Shown here one piece after another: positions 41,906 to 51,113 of a stretch of 64,000 bases of DNA; positions within the stretch are counted from its first letter, which is position 1; each line of letters opens with the position of its first letter. A program made the translations under genes and the position numbers. The DNA is from UBA4459 sp963776205 (lineage in GTDB: Bacteria > Bacteroidota > Bacteroidia > Bacteroidales > F082): positions 27,496 through 91,495 of the forward strand of contig CAVZLR010000008.1 of assembly GCA_963776205.1 (NCBI GenBank). Direction: 5' to 3'. The notes beneath the pieces are model-generated. The model worked only from the letters and a program-made list of their open reading frames with translations, did no database searches and had not been told where the DNA came from.

Positions 41906-43774
41906 ATGTTTGAAAAGTACGATGTCATAGTTGTTGGTGCAGGACACTCAGGTTCAGAAGCTGCTGCAGCTGCTGCTAATCTTGGATCAAAGGTATTACT
42001 CATTACAATGAATATGAATACCATTGCGCAGATGTCATGTAACCCGGCTATGGGCGGTATAGCGAAAGGACAAATCGTACGGGAAATAGATGCGCTTGGA
42101 GGGTATTCAGGATTGGTCACTGATAAAACAATGATCCAATTCAGGATGCTTAATAAATCAAAAGGTCCTGCTATGTGGAGTCCGAGAGCGCAAAGTGATC
42201 GGGTTTTGTTCTCAACCGAGTGGCGAAGGATGTTGGAAAATACACCGAATCTTGACTTCTGGCAGGATATGGTGACCAATATTATTGTTGAAGGGAATAG
42301 AGTGATTGGAGTTAGAACAGCTATGGGGAAGGAAATATTTTCAAAAACGGTAATTCTGACCAACGGCACTTTCCTGAATGGAAAGATACACATAGGCACT
42401 AAAAATTTTGGCGGTGGTCGTATTGGCGATCCGGCTTCCCATGGATTAACGGAGCAATTAAAAGAACTTGGTTTCGAATCAGATAGATTAAAAACCGGCA
42501 CGCCTGTTCGGGTGGATGGACGTACGATCAATTTTGAAAAAATGGAAGAACAAAAGGGTGACGAAAATCCTGGAAATTTTTCTTTTTTAAATCGAGATAG
42601 ACTTACAAAACAAAGAAGTTGTTATATAACCTATACATCACCCTTAGTTCATGATGTTTTAAAACTTGGTTTTAATGATTCACCTATGTTTGCTGGAAGA
42701 ATTGAAGGCACCGGACCCAGGTATTGTCCTTCGATAGAAGATAAAATCGATCGGTTTTCAGATAAAACCAGGCACCAGTTATTCGTGGAACCAGAAGGAT
42801 GGGATACTGTTGAATATTACGTAAACGGCTTTTCTTCCTCTTTGCCGGATGAAATACAGTTGAAAGCATTAAGAAAAATTGATGGCTTCGAAAATGCAAA
42901 AATATTCAGACCCGGATACGCTATTGAATATGATTATTTTCCGCCAACTCAATTAAAACTTACACTGGAAACAAAGAAGATTGAAAATTTGTATTTCGCT
43001 GGGCAAATCAATGGGACTACCGGATATGAAGAGGCCGCTGCACAAGGCATTATGGCGGGTATAAATGCGCATTTAAAGATTGAAGAAAAGGATTCGTTCA
43101 TTTTAAAGCGTCATGAGTCATATATTGGCGTTCTTATTGATGATCTTGTAACCAAAGGTATTGACGAACCCTACCGGATGTTCACTTCAAGAGCTGAATA
43201 CAGGATTTTGCTGCGGCAAGATAACGCAGATATAAGGCTGACACCAAGATCCTATGAACTTGGATTGGCTTCAAAGGAGAGATTTGATCGTGTTGCTGAA
43301 AAGAAAATACAGACAGACGATCTTATCAAATTTTTAACCAGGGAAAGTGCAAGCCCTGAATTGGCTGAAAAGGTATTGATAGAACAAGGTACTTCAACTT
43401 TAAAGCAAAAGATAAAACTTGCCATGCTGCTTTTAAGGCCTCAAATCACTTTAGATCATCTTGTAAAAATGAGTCCGGCGCTTGAAGGTTATTTAAAAGA
43501 AAAAGAATTGAGTAGCGAGGTAAAGGAGCAGGCCGAAATTCTGATCAAATATGAAGGCTATATTTCGAAAGAAAAAGAGTTAGTCGATAAACTTGGAACC
43601 CTCGAAAGCATGCCATTAAAGCCAGATTTTGATTATCATAGATTGAAGTCGCTTTCGACGGAAGCACGCGAAAAGCTCTCCATTATTAAGCCGGCTACGA
43701 TCGGGCAGGCATCCAGGATCAGTGGTGTTTCACCATCCGATATTAATGTTTTAGTTGTTTTTATATCAAGATAG
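41906..43774 (+). CDS. mnmG: tRNA uridine-5-carboxymethylaminomethyl modification enzyme MnmG
   Basis: The protein has 622 residues. It works with MnmE to make the cmnm5 group on U34 of certain tRNAs, using FAD. The dinucleotide-binding start is YDVIVVGAGHSGSEAAAAAA. Signature blocks are MSCNPAMGGIAKGQIVREID, NGTFLNGKIHIG, LYFAGQINGTTGYEEAAAQG and TSRAEYRILLRQDNADIRL. The C-terminal helical domain ends in ATIGQASRISGVSPSDINVL, which binds tRNA and MnmE. In many bacteria mnmG (gidA) lies near oriC together with parS; the same arrangement is seen here, with a parS-like site on each side. Confidence 0.97.
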   Translation: MFEKYDVIVVGAGHSGSEAAAAAANLGSKVLLITMNMNTIAQMSCNPAMGGIAKGQIVREIDALGGYSGLVTDKTMIQFRMLNKSKGPAMWSPRAQSDRVLFSTEWRRMLENTPNLDFWQDMVTNIIVEGNRVIGVRTAMGKEIFSKTVILTNGTFLNGKIHIGTKNFGGGRIGDPASHGLTEQLKELGFESDRLKTGTPVRVDGRTINFEKMEEQKGDENPGNFSFLNRDRLTKQRSCYITYTSPLVHDVLKLGFNDSPMFAGRIEGTGPRYCPSIEDKIDRFSDKTRHQLFVEPEGWDTVEYYVNGFSSSLPDEIQLKALRKIDGFENAKIFRPGYAIEYDYFPPTQLKLTLETKKIENLYFAGQINGTTGYEEAAAQGIMAGINAHLKIEEKDSFILKRHESYIGVLIDDLVTKGIDEPYRMFTSRAEYRILLRQDNADIRLTPRSYELGLASKERFDRVAEKKIQTDDLIKFLTRESASPELAEKVLIEQGTSTLKQKIKLAMLLLRPQITLDHLVKMSPALEGYLKEKELSSEVKEQAEILIKYEGYISKEKELVDKLGTLESMPLKPDFDYHRLKSLSTEAREKLSIIKPATIGQASRISGVSPSDINVLVVFISR

Positions 43775-43780
43775 AGGCAT

Positions 43781-43796
43781 TGTTTCACGTGGAACG
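43781..43796. promoter_or_regulatory. parS: parS-like centromere site, downstream copy
   Basis: TGTTTCACGTGGAACG is identical to the upstream copy except for the last base. It starts six bases after the mnmG stop. A TTG in it could start a longer methyltransferase frame (MFHVERK), but this is a by-product of the parS sequence. Confidence 0.8.
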
Positions 43797-43809
43797 CAAG
43801 CCAAAAAAT

Positions 43810-44697
43810 ATGATGAAAGTTATCGAAAAGTGTCCAGTTTGTGAAAATATCGGAACGGAATTATTCGTTGCTACAAAAGATTTTTTCCTGACTGGTGAAA
43901 ATTTCAATATTGTAAAATGTAAAAGTTGCAATTTCACATTTACGAACCCAATTCCTGAAAAAAGTCATTTAGCTTCCTATTATGAATCTCCTGAATACAT
44001 TTCTCATACCTTAAAAAAATGGAATCTAAAAAGTTATATCTATCAGAAGATCAGGAAGATAAACCTTAAAAACAAGTTCAAAATAGTAAATAAGTATCAA
44101 AATAGCGGGCATATTTTGGATGTGGGCTGCGGTACAGGTGAATTATTGAAGTATTTTAAAGATAAAGGTTGGAAAACGACAGGAATTGAACCGGCGGAAC
44201 AAGCAAGGAATTTTGCCACCAAAAATTTTAAACTGGATATTTTCCCCGAAAATAAATTGGAACAGTTTGGTGATTTAAAATTTGATATCATTTCGATGTG
44301 GCATGTATTGGAACATGTGTACGATTTGAATGAAAGGTTAACCCAGTTAAAGAAAATTCTACGCCAGGAAGGTTATATGTTTATAGCAGTTCCTAATATT
44401 GATTCATTTGATGCCAATTATTATGGGAAATACTGGGCAGCCCTGGACGTACCGCGTCATCTGTATCATTTTAATAAACAATCGCTTGTAAATATTTTCG
44501 AAAAGCATTCGCTTGAACTCATTGATAAATTTCCGATGAAATTTGATGCTTATTATGTTAGTCTTTTAAGTGAAGGTTACCTTAAAAGTGGCTTGTTTGG
44601 ATATTTGAAAGCAATTTGGAACGGATTTAGGTCAAATAATAAAGCCTCACATTCAGGTAATTATTCCAGTATGATTTTTGTTGTAAGGCAGAAATAA
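43810..44697 (+). CDS. Class I methyltransferase with N-terminal zinc knuckle
   Basis: The protein has 295 residues from the ATG at 43810 (ATG at 43813 is equally possible). The N-terminus has two Cys pairs (KCPVCENIG and VKCKSCNFTFTNP), a zinc knuckle seen in methyltransferases that act on sugar-linked or ribosomal substrates. The SAM domain starts GHILDVGCGTGELLKYFKDK at about residue 100. It continues with TTGIEPAEQARNFA, then DIISMWHVLEHVYDLNERL and AVPNIDSFDANYYGKYWAAL. The motif HVLEHV...PNIDS is typical of methyltransferases found in surface-polysaccharide loci (type 11/23). Two genes downstream lies a polysaccharide flippase, but no glycosyltransferase is near, so the substrate is open. 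Confidence 0.83.
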   Translation: MMKVIEKCPVCENIGTELFVATKDFFLTGENFNIVKCKSCNFTFTNPIPEKSHLASYYESPEYISHTLKKWNLKSYIYQKIRKINLKNKFKIVNKYQNSGHILDVGCGTGELLKYFKDKGWKTTGIEPAEQARNFATKNFKLDIFPENKLEQFGDLKFDIISMWHVLEHVYDLNERLTQLKKILRQEGYMFIAVPNIDSFDANYYGKYWAALDVPRHLYHFNKQSLVNIFEKHSLELIDKFPMKFDAYYVSLLSEGYLKSGLFGYLKAIWNGFRSNNKASHSGNYSSMIFVVRQK

Positions 44698-44755
44698 TTA
44701 CTTTTAATTTTCCGATTCTCAACAGAGGGATTGAATTTTTGATATACATGCTGCT

Positions 44756-47700
44756 TTGAATAAAAATTTCAGAAATAACAGGATTCATTTTTACCTGATT
44801 GGCGCCATCTGCTCCATCATTATACTTTATGCAATTCAGTATGGTGCAAAATGGCAAAATTCTGATCAGTCATTAAAGAACCGGTTTCAGCGCAACTTAC
44901 TTGAACAGCAGATGATGCTTCAGGACAAGTCAAGAAATGTTGCTGAAATTATAAATGATTCTAGTATTTCTAACTGGCCGGCATTGGAAAGAATTGTGAA
45001 TTCGGAGGGTACTTTCACCCAAATATTTGAGGAGGATTCACTTATTTTCTGGAATTCAAACCATATTAGAAATCAGTTAAAAAATTTTAGTGAACCTCTG
45101 CTTGATACAGTAATCCGTGAAAAAACAGGCTGGTATCTGGTACATTTTCAACGCACTGATAATTTTAAAATCTTTTTATTTAAGCGTATTAAGTCAGAAT
45201 ATCCATTTGAAAATAAATTTCTTCCTTCAGTAGCAAGTTCAGATTTTATATCCACCAATATTATCTATCTGACTAATGATTTGGATAAAGCGCAGTATTC
45301 AATCGAAGGCCAAAATGGTAAACCCATCGTCGGGATAAGTTTTGATGCAAACAATGAAGCAGGCGATGAAGTAATATTATGTCTTTTCTTCTTTTTCTTG
45401 CTGGCGTATATATTGCTAATCTTCTGGTTTGGGAGTCTATATGATAAATTTGGACATATAATTTCAAATAAAAGAGTATTATTTCTATTGTATATCATTG
45501 ACCTGCTCATCTTACGTCTGGCAGATTATTATTTCAATTTCCCTTCACTATTAAAGCAGTCTTTCTTATTCGAACCCAAATTTGAAATTATTGCCGGGTT
45601 GAACTCCATTGGTGATTTGATCATCACACTGATACTACTTGTAACCATATTTTATAAATTCAATCAATTGGTACAAGGAGGAAAGATCAATGTTAGTCTG
45701 AAGCACAAATATCTTCAGCATATGGTCTCGCTGTTTGTTATGTGGGCAGTAACTATTGGATCATTCTTCATAATTTATGGCATAATAAGCGGATTAAATA
45801 TCAACCCGGTGCTGGGTATTCAATTAGTTGAACCGGAAAATCTTCTTTCATTATTTGCAATCATTCTGATGAATGTGGTCATGTTTCTGATGGTGCATTC
45901 CTTCAATTATTATTCACTTAAACATCCTGTCAGCTATATTTATAAACTTCTCTATTTCTGTATTTTATCTGTTATAACCTATTTGTATATTATAGAAGAT
46001 TATATAGTTGTTATTTCAGGATTAGGATTCGTGGTATTGCTGATCACTATTTTTGCATTTCTGAAAGATACATCCAGCCTAAAGTTTTTAAAGTACTTAA
46101 TATATCTTATTATTTTTTCGGTTGCCAATGCGTTGATTATTAATGAAGCAGAACACACTGCCAAGGATGTCAGCCAGGTGAAAACGGCTAATTATCTGGT
46201 CCAAAAGAAAGATCTAAATCTGGAAATGGTTTATTCAGATTTCTCAAACAAAATATCGTCAGATACCATACTAAATCTCATCATTGAAAATTATCAGGTG
46301 AACCCCGAATCAGCTATCAATGAATACCTGAAATCAAACTATTTTAATTCAATTTCCGGTAAATATGATATTCAGGTGACGATGTGCCTGGAGGACGAAT
46401 TGCTGGAGATACAGCCTGAAGGTTTATTAATTGGTTGTGATGAATATTTTAACAGCATGATCCTTGATTTCGGAGATTCAACCGAAGTCGCTGATTTGTA
46501 TTTGCAGAATAGTACACCTGAAAGCATTTATTATATAGGATTGATAGCAGGTGATATGTTAGCAGTTCCTGATATGGGAATGAATATATATGTCGAGTTT
46601 TATTTTACTTATGTTCCGGAAGGGCTGGGTTATCCTGAACTGCTGGTGGATAATAAAACTCTTAATTATGATTTGTCGGGTTATGCTTTTGCCAAATACA
46701 GCGATGGCAAACTGGTTTATAAATTCGGTGATTTTGCGTACTATACTGATTATTCTTCTATTAGTAATTATCCAGCCGGTATATTTTACAATTATTCAGA
46801 TTATCGTCATTTAAAACTGGTAACCAAGGACGGAAATACGTTGATTATCAGTAGGCCTGTAGCTAAAATGTCTGAACAACTGGCCACTTTCTCAATACTT
46901 TTTCTATTGTTAGGATTGACAGCAATATTGATCTATATGCTGTTTTTTAGCAGAGAAGCACTTTCATATTTTGCATTGAGTTTTCGAACCCGTCTGCAGG
47001 TATTTTTTATAGCCACCATATCTGTTACGATTTTGATTATTGCCATCATTACCACCTACTATGCCGAAAATAGTAATAAGGAAAGACTTGTTACACAACT
47101 CAACGAAAAAACCTATTCGGTTCTCATAGAATTGCAGCATAAATTGGGGTCTATAAACTCGTTTGACGAATTTCAAATGGATGAATTGCAGCCCTTATTA
47201 AGGAAATTCTCACTGGTCTTTTTTTCTGATATTAACGTGTATGATGCATCAGGAAAATTAGTGGCAAGTTCACGTCCGGAAATTTTCAGAAAAGGATTGC
47301 TTTCAGAGCTGATTAATCCACTCGCTTTCGAGGAAATTTATGTGGATAATAAACTTTTTTATACGACTGAAGAAAAGATCGGGGAACTGGCTTACTATTC
47401 ATCATATGTTCCTTTAAACCTGGGAGAGAACGAACCGATCGGGATAGTGAATCTGCCCTATTTTGCGAGACAAACGGAAGTAAAAAAGTCATATTTCCTG
47501 ATGATTTTCACTTTCTTGAATTTGTTCGTAATTGCGGGTATTCTGGGTACATTTATTGCCCTTTTTATATCCAAATTACTAACAAAACCCCTTGTAATCC
47601 TGCAGCAGAATTTATCAGAAATAAGGATTGATGAACAAAACGAAAGAATCGATTGGGTGGCAGATGACGAAATAGGCTTGCTCATTAAGGAATACAATCA

Positions 47701-48424
47701 AATGGTGGATAAACTGGAGCAAAGCGCAGAGTTATTGAAGCATTCAGAAAGGGAAAGCGCCTGGAGGGAAGTTGCACGACAGATAGCACATGAAATAAAA
47801 AATCCCCTTACCCCAATGAAACTCAACGTACAATACCTTGAAAAGGCGTACAACGAGGATGACCCGTCTTTAAAAGATAAAATCAAAACAATCAGTAAAT
47901 CCCTGATCCAGCAAATTGATACACTCGACAAAGTTGCTGAAATGTTTTCTGATTTTGCCAAGGCAAATATCAGGAAAATGGACCAGGTTGAACTCCTTGG
48001 GGTGATTAAGTCAGCCATGGCACTATTTAAAAATTACGAACAAATTTCATTCATCATTCATCACGATGAGGATGCCTATTATACAAAAGCTATTGAAAAG
48101 GATTTGGTGAGGGTATTTAATAATTTGATCAAAAATGCGGTGCAGGCATTGGAGAATACAAGCGAAGGAAGAATTGATATAACCATTATACAATCGGAAT
48201 CTTACATTGAAGTGCAAATTACTGATAATGGAAAGGGTATTGATACGGCATTTAAAAGCAAGGTATTTCAACCTTATTTTACAACCAAATCGGGGGGCAC
48301 AGGACTGGGGTTGGCCATTGTTAAAAATATAATGAACGAAACTGGTGGCAGTATATCATTCGAATCATCTAAAATCGGGACAACTTTCTTTTTGAAATTT
48401 AATCGCTTTGATAAGCTAAAATAA
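44756..48424 (+). CDS. Large NtrY-like sensor histidine kinase
   Basis: The protein has 1222 residues from a TTG start; the nearby ATG is out of frame and hits a stop. The N-terminal half has a first membrane helix (FYLIGAICSIIILYAIQY), then a 7-helix-like membrane block at about residues 205-465. A second extracytoplasmic domain and another membrane pair flank a HAMP region at about 930-985 (LLTKPLVILQQNLSEIRI). The kinase core is HisKA (WREVARQIAHEIKNPLTPMK, phospho-His) and HATPase (NNLIKNAVQALE, ITDNGKGID and GGTGLGLAIVKNIM). No response regulator is adjacent. The layout recalls NtrY and related kinases that sense envelope or nitrogen state; the signal is unknown. It has a 58-base gap from the preceding gene. 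Confidence 0.88.
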   Translation: MNKNFRNNRIHFYLIGAICSIIILYAIQYGAKWQNSDQSLKNRFQRNLLEQQMMLQDKSRNVAEIINDSSISNWPALERIVNSEGTFTQIFEEDSLIFWNSNHIRNQLKNFSEPLLDTVIREKTGWYLVHFQRTDNFKIFLFKRIKSEYPFENKFLPSVASSDFISTNIIYLTNDLDKAQYSIEGQNGKPIVGISFDANNEAGDEVILCLFFFFLLAYILLIFWFGSLYDKFGHIISNKRVLFLLYIIDLLILRLADYYFNFPSLLKQSFLFEPKFEIIAGLNSIGDLIITLILLVTIFYKFNQLVQGGKINVSLKHKYLQHMVSLFVMWAVTIGSFFIIYGIISGLNINPVLGIQLVEPENLLSLFAIILMNVVMFLMVHSFNYYSLKHPVSYIYKLLYFCILSVITYLYIIEDYIVVISGLGFVVLLITIFAFLKDTSSLKFLKYLIYLIIFSVANALIINEAEHTAKDVSQVKTANYLVQKKDLNLEMVYSDFSNKISSDTILNLIIENYQVNPESAINEYLKSNYFNSISGKYDIQVTMCLEDELLEIQPEGLLIGCDEYFNSMILDFGDSTEVADLYLQNSTPESIYYIGLIAGDMLAVPDMGMNIYVEFYFTYVPEGLGYPELLVDNKTLNYDLSGYAFAKYSDGKLVYKFGDFAYYTDYSSISNYPAGIFYNYSDYRHLKLVTKDGNTLIISRPVAKMSEQLATFSILFLLLGLTAILIYMLFFSREALSYFALSFRTRLQVFFIATISVTILIIAIITTYYAENSNKERLVTQLNEKTYSVLIELQHKLGSINSFDEFQMDELQPLLRKFSLVFFSDINVYDASGKLVASSRPEIFRKGLLSELINPLAFEEIYVDNKLFYTTEEKIGELAYYSSYVPLNLGENEPIGIVNLPYFARQTEVKKSYFLMIFTFLNLFVIAGILGTFIALFISKLLTKPLVILQQNLSEIRIDEQNERIDWVADDEIGLLIKEYNQMVDKLEQSAELLKHSERESAWREVARQIAHEIKNPLTPMKLNVQYLEKAYNEDDPSLKDKIKTISKSLIQQIDTLDKVAEMFSDFAKANIRKMDQVELLGVIKSAMALFKNYEQISFIIHHDEDAYYTKAIEKDLVRVFNNLIKNAVQALENTSEGRIDITIIQSESYIEVQITDNGKGIDTAFKSKVFQPYFTTKSGGTGLGLAIVKNIMNETGGSISFESSKIGTTFFLKFNRFDKLK

Positions 48425-48472
48425 TTCGCCTTTCTATTCTTATATAAAGCAATATCAACCGATATTATTCTC

Positions 48473-48480
48473 TATTTTTG
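48473..48480 (+). promoter_or_regulatory. -7 promoter element of the flippase gene
   Basis: TATTTTTG matches TAnnTTTG and lies 11 bases before the ATG at 48492, giving a near-leaderless transcript. Confidence 0.4.
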
Positions 48481-48491
48481 GCAAATTAATC

Positions 48492-49952
48492 ATGGCAGGC
48501 AATCCATTAAAACGACTGGCAGGTGAAACTGCTGTTTATGGTCTGGGAACAATAGTTCCGAGATTGCTGAACTATTTTTTAGTGCCGTTTTATACCAGGA
48601 TATTTGATGAAGCTGCTTATGGCCAGATTACTGAATTGTATGCCTGGGTAGCCATTGTGATGGTCGTGCTAACCTATGGTATGGAAACCGCTTTTTTCAG
48701 GTATGCCAACCAGGAAAAGGATTCAAATAATGTATTCAACACAGCTACAACTTCATTACTAATAACATCTGTTGCATTTATTGGTATCGTTGTTCTTTTC
48801 CTAGGCGATATTGCTTCGGCCATTCAATACGAAGGAAATAGCGAGTATATCATTTTACTAGCCTTTATCGTAGCAATTGATGCATTTACATCACTTCCGT
48901 TTGCTTATTTAAGGTTCAAAAACAAGGCTAAAAGGTTTTCATTTATTAAAATAGCAAGTGTTGTAGTTAATATTTTCCTGAATTTTTTATTTCTGCTGAT
49001 CATTCCAAAACTTCTTGCAGAGAATGTTCATGAGGTAATGATTTATAAAAGCGGCCACCTTATTGTTTTTGTATTCATCGCAAATCTGATAAGTACCATC
49101 ATTTCCTTACTTCTTTTAATACCTGAGTTGAAGGTTTTTAAAATACAAATTGACAAAGCCACACTAAGGAAAATGCTGGCATACGGATTACCAATACTGA
49201 TTATAGGTTTTGCCGGAATGATTAATGAAGTGTCTGATAAAATACTGCTGAAATACTTGCTTCCGGAAGATGTTGATGCGCAGGCACAAATTGGTATTTA
49301 CGGCGCCAATTATAAGCTGGCCATATTGATGACCTTGTTTATACAGATGTTCAGGTATGCTGCAGAGCCCTTCTTTTTTGCAGAATCAGATAAAACAAAT
49401 GCCAGGGAAACATACAGCCATGTTATGACATATTTTGTGATTTTTACATTCATTATCTTTCTGGGAATCACGCTTTTTATGGACATATTTAAATATTTTA
49501 TAGGTCCTGCTTTCTGGGCAGGATTGATGATCGTGCCCATTGTCCTGGCTGCTAAACTTTTTCTGGGTATTTTTTATAACCTCTCTGTTTGGTATAAACT
49601 CACTAATAAGACACTTTACGGAGCCGCTATCGCCATTTTTGGAGCTATCATAACCATTGTGTTAAATATCATTTTAATTCCAAAATACGGCTTTATAGGC
49701 TCTGCATGGGCTAATTTCTTTTGTTACCTGAGCATGATGCTGATTTCTTATTTCTGGGGAAGAAAAATTTATAAGGTCAATTACCAGATAAAAAAAATAC
49801 TTGTTTATGCATTGCTGGCAGGATTAGTTTATTACATATCTACCCTAATTGCAATTAACAATGCGTATTTATCGTTTCTTATCAATTCATTGCTCTTTCT
49901 AACATACGTGGGTATAGCATTAATAAATGAAAGAAGACTACTGAGGTCTTAA
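48492..49952 (+). CDS. Polysaccharide/lipid-linked oligosaccharide flippase (Wzx/MATE family)
   Basis: The protein has 486 residues with about fourteen hydrophobic helices. It starts LKRLAGETAVYGLGTIVPRL, the conserved N-terminus of the Wzx-type MOP superfamily in Bacteroidota. ETAFFRYANQEKDSNNVFNTA and LLKYLLPEDVDAQAQIGIYG are further conserved parts. Such proteins move lipid-linked sugar precursors across the inner membrane. It is not in the wza/wzc cluster at the start of the window. Its neighbour is dut, a pairing I recall from other Bacteroidota genomes, so it may be a housekeeping flippase. Its exact cargo is unknown. Confidence 0.88.
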   Translation: MAGNPLKRLAGETAVYGLGTIVPRLLNYFLVPFYTRIFDEAAYGQITELYAWVAIVMVVLTYGMETAFFRYANQEKDSNNVFNTATTSLLITSVAFIGIVVLFLGDIASAIQYEGNSEYIILLAFIVAIDAFTSLPFAYLRFKNKAKRFSFIKIASVVVNIFLNFLFLLIIPKLLAENVHEVMIYKSGHLIVFVFIANLISTIISLLLLIPELKVFKIQIDKATLRKMLAYGLPILIIGFAGMINEVSDKILLKYLLPEDVDAQAQIGIYGANYKLAILMTLFIQMFRYAAEPFFFAESDKTNARETYSHVMTYFVIFTFIIFLGITLFMDIFKYFIGPAFWAGLMIVPIVLAAKLFLGIFYNLSVWYKLTNKTLYGAAIAIFGAIITIVLNIILIPKYGFIGSAWANFFCYLSMMLISYFWGRKIYKVNYQIKKILVYALLAGLVYYISTLIAINNAYLSFLINSLLFLTYVGIALINERRLLRS

Positions 49953-50000
49953 AAAACAATTGACCCTCGTATCAATCACGAATCTGTTTTTTATTTTGAT

Positions 50001-50008
50001 TATTTTTG
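50001..50008 (+). promoter_or_regulatory. -7 promoter element of the dut operon
   Basis: TATTTTTG matches TAnnTTTG and lies 42 bases before the dut ATG. Confidence 0.45.
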
Positions 50009-50050
50009 CCAGCTTACAACTTTTAAATAAATATTCTGAAAATTAAATAG

Positions 50051-50485
50051 ATGCGGATACGAATAGTTAACAAATCAAAGCATGCACTTCCTGAATATGA
50101 AACTGTAGCTTCAGCCGGTATGGATTTAAGGGCCAATCTGGATGAGCCGATAACATTATCGCCATTACAAAGAACCTTAGTGCCGACGGGACTGTTCATT
50201 GAATTGCCAGTTGGTTTCGAAGCGCAGGTTCGTCCGAGGAGTGGCCTGGCTATAAAACATGGTATCAGCATCTTGAATACACCTGGAACCATTGATGCGG
50301 ATTACCGTGGAGAAATCAAAGTTATTTTGGTGAATTTATCAGATCAGAAATTTGTAATCCAGGATGGAGAACGCATTGCACAAATGATCATTGCAGCGCA
50401 TGTTCAAGCCCAATTTGAAGAAGTTGAATTGTTGAGTGAAACAAAACGCGGGGCTGGTGGGTTTGGCCATACAGGTCATAAATAA
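50051..50485 (+). CDS. dut: dUTP diphosphatase
   Basis: The protein has 144 residues, the typical size of the trimeric dUTPase. It hydrolyses dUTP to dUMP and pyrophosphate, keeping uracil out of DNA. All five motifs are visible in order: SAGMDLRAN, VRPRSGLAIKHG, NTPGTIDADYRGEIKVILVN, DGERIAQMIIA and the C-terminal RGAGGFGHTGH that closes over the active site. It is the first gene of a run with the TPR lipoprotein, DUF4292 and EnvC-like genes, and stops 13 bases before the next start. Confidence 0.97.
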   Translation: MRIRIVNKSKHALPEYETVASAGMDLRANLDEPITLSPLQRTLVPTGLFIELPVGFEAQVRPRSGLAIKHGISILNTPGTIDADYRGEIKVILVNLSDQKFVIQDGERIAQMIIAAHVQAQFEEVELLSETKRGAGGFGHTGHK

Positions 50486-50498
50486 GAGCATATCATTA

Positions 50499-51113
50499 AT
50501 GAAAAATCAACGATCCATATTATTTCTATTTTTAATTCTACTGGTGCTGGGCGCATGCTCAAGCCAAAAAGAAACAGTGAAAAGTCAGGAGGTTCTCACA
50601 GAAAAAGAAAGATACGCGGCAACAGATCTTTTTTCAAAAGCGATCGCCCAGAAAGAGCTCGGAAAAACTACCAATGCGCTGGATTTATTAAATGAAGCAC
50701 TGGCAATTAACCCTAAAGACCCTGCTATACTTTATGAAAAAGCAAGAATTCTTTTTTCGATTGGCAGAAAAGACGAAGCATTGAGTGTTGCGCAAGAAGC
50801 AATTATATTGGATCCTGAAAATAAGTGGTACAAAGTTTTATATGCGAATATTGCCAAAGCCAATGAAAAATATAAGGAGTACATTACTATTTATGAGGAT
50901 TTGGTGCAACAATATCCTACCGATTTCACTTTTTTAAATGAGTTGGCATACGGTTATAATTACACTGCTCAATACAAAAAATCGATAGATGTTTATGATA
51001 GAATTGAAGAAATTACGGGTATAAACGAGCCTCTTACTAATCAGAAAGTACAATTGTATGATAAAATTGGGGATAAAGAAGCAGCAGTGACAAGAATACG
51101 AAAAGCTGATTGA
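50499..51113 (+). CDS. TPR lipoprotein, N-terminal part (frame broken)
   Basis: The 204-residue piece starts at the ATG at 50499 and has a lipobox LVLGAC with Cys20, so it is a lipoprotein. TPR units follow (KAIAQKELGKTTNALDLLNE, then ALAINPKDPAILYEKARILF, and further copies). The frame ends at AAVTRIRKAD-stop. Deleting the A at 51090 would read VQEYEKLIELNPGEPRYYAL and continue into the next piece, a normal TPR sequence. Together the pieces give an outer-membrane-facing TPR lipoprotein of about 574 residues, conserved next to dut and DUF4292. An assembly error or a real mutation could explain the break. Confidence 0.85.
   Translation: MKNQRSILFLFLILLVLGACSSQKETVKSQEVLTEKERYAATDLFSKAIAQKELGKTTNALDLLNEALAINPKDPAILYEKARILFSIGRKDEALSVAQEAIILDPENKWYKVLYANIAKANEKYKEYITIYEDLVQQYPTDFTFLNELAYGYNYTAQYKKSIDVYDRIEEITGINEPLTNQKVQLYDKIGDKEAAVTRIRKAD

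Noticed and set aside
41875..42531. A 218-residue open frame on the minus strand over mnmG, ending near the parS site
   Set aside because: It is fully antisense to a well-conserved enzyme, its translation (Pro/Ser-rich, no domain) looks like a shadow, and its start region (MFHVKQ) is just the parS sequence read backwards.
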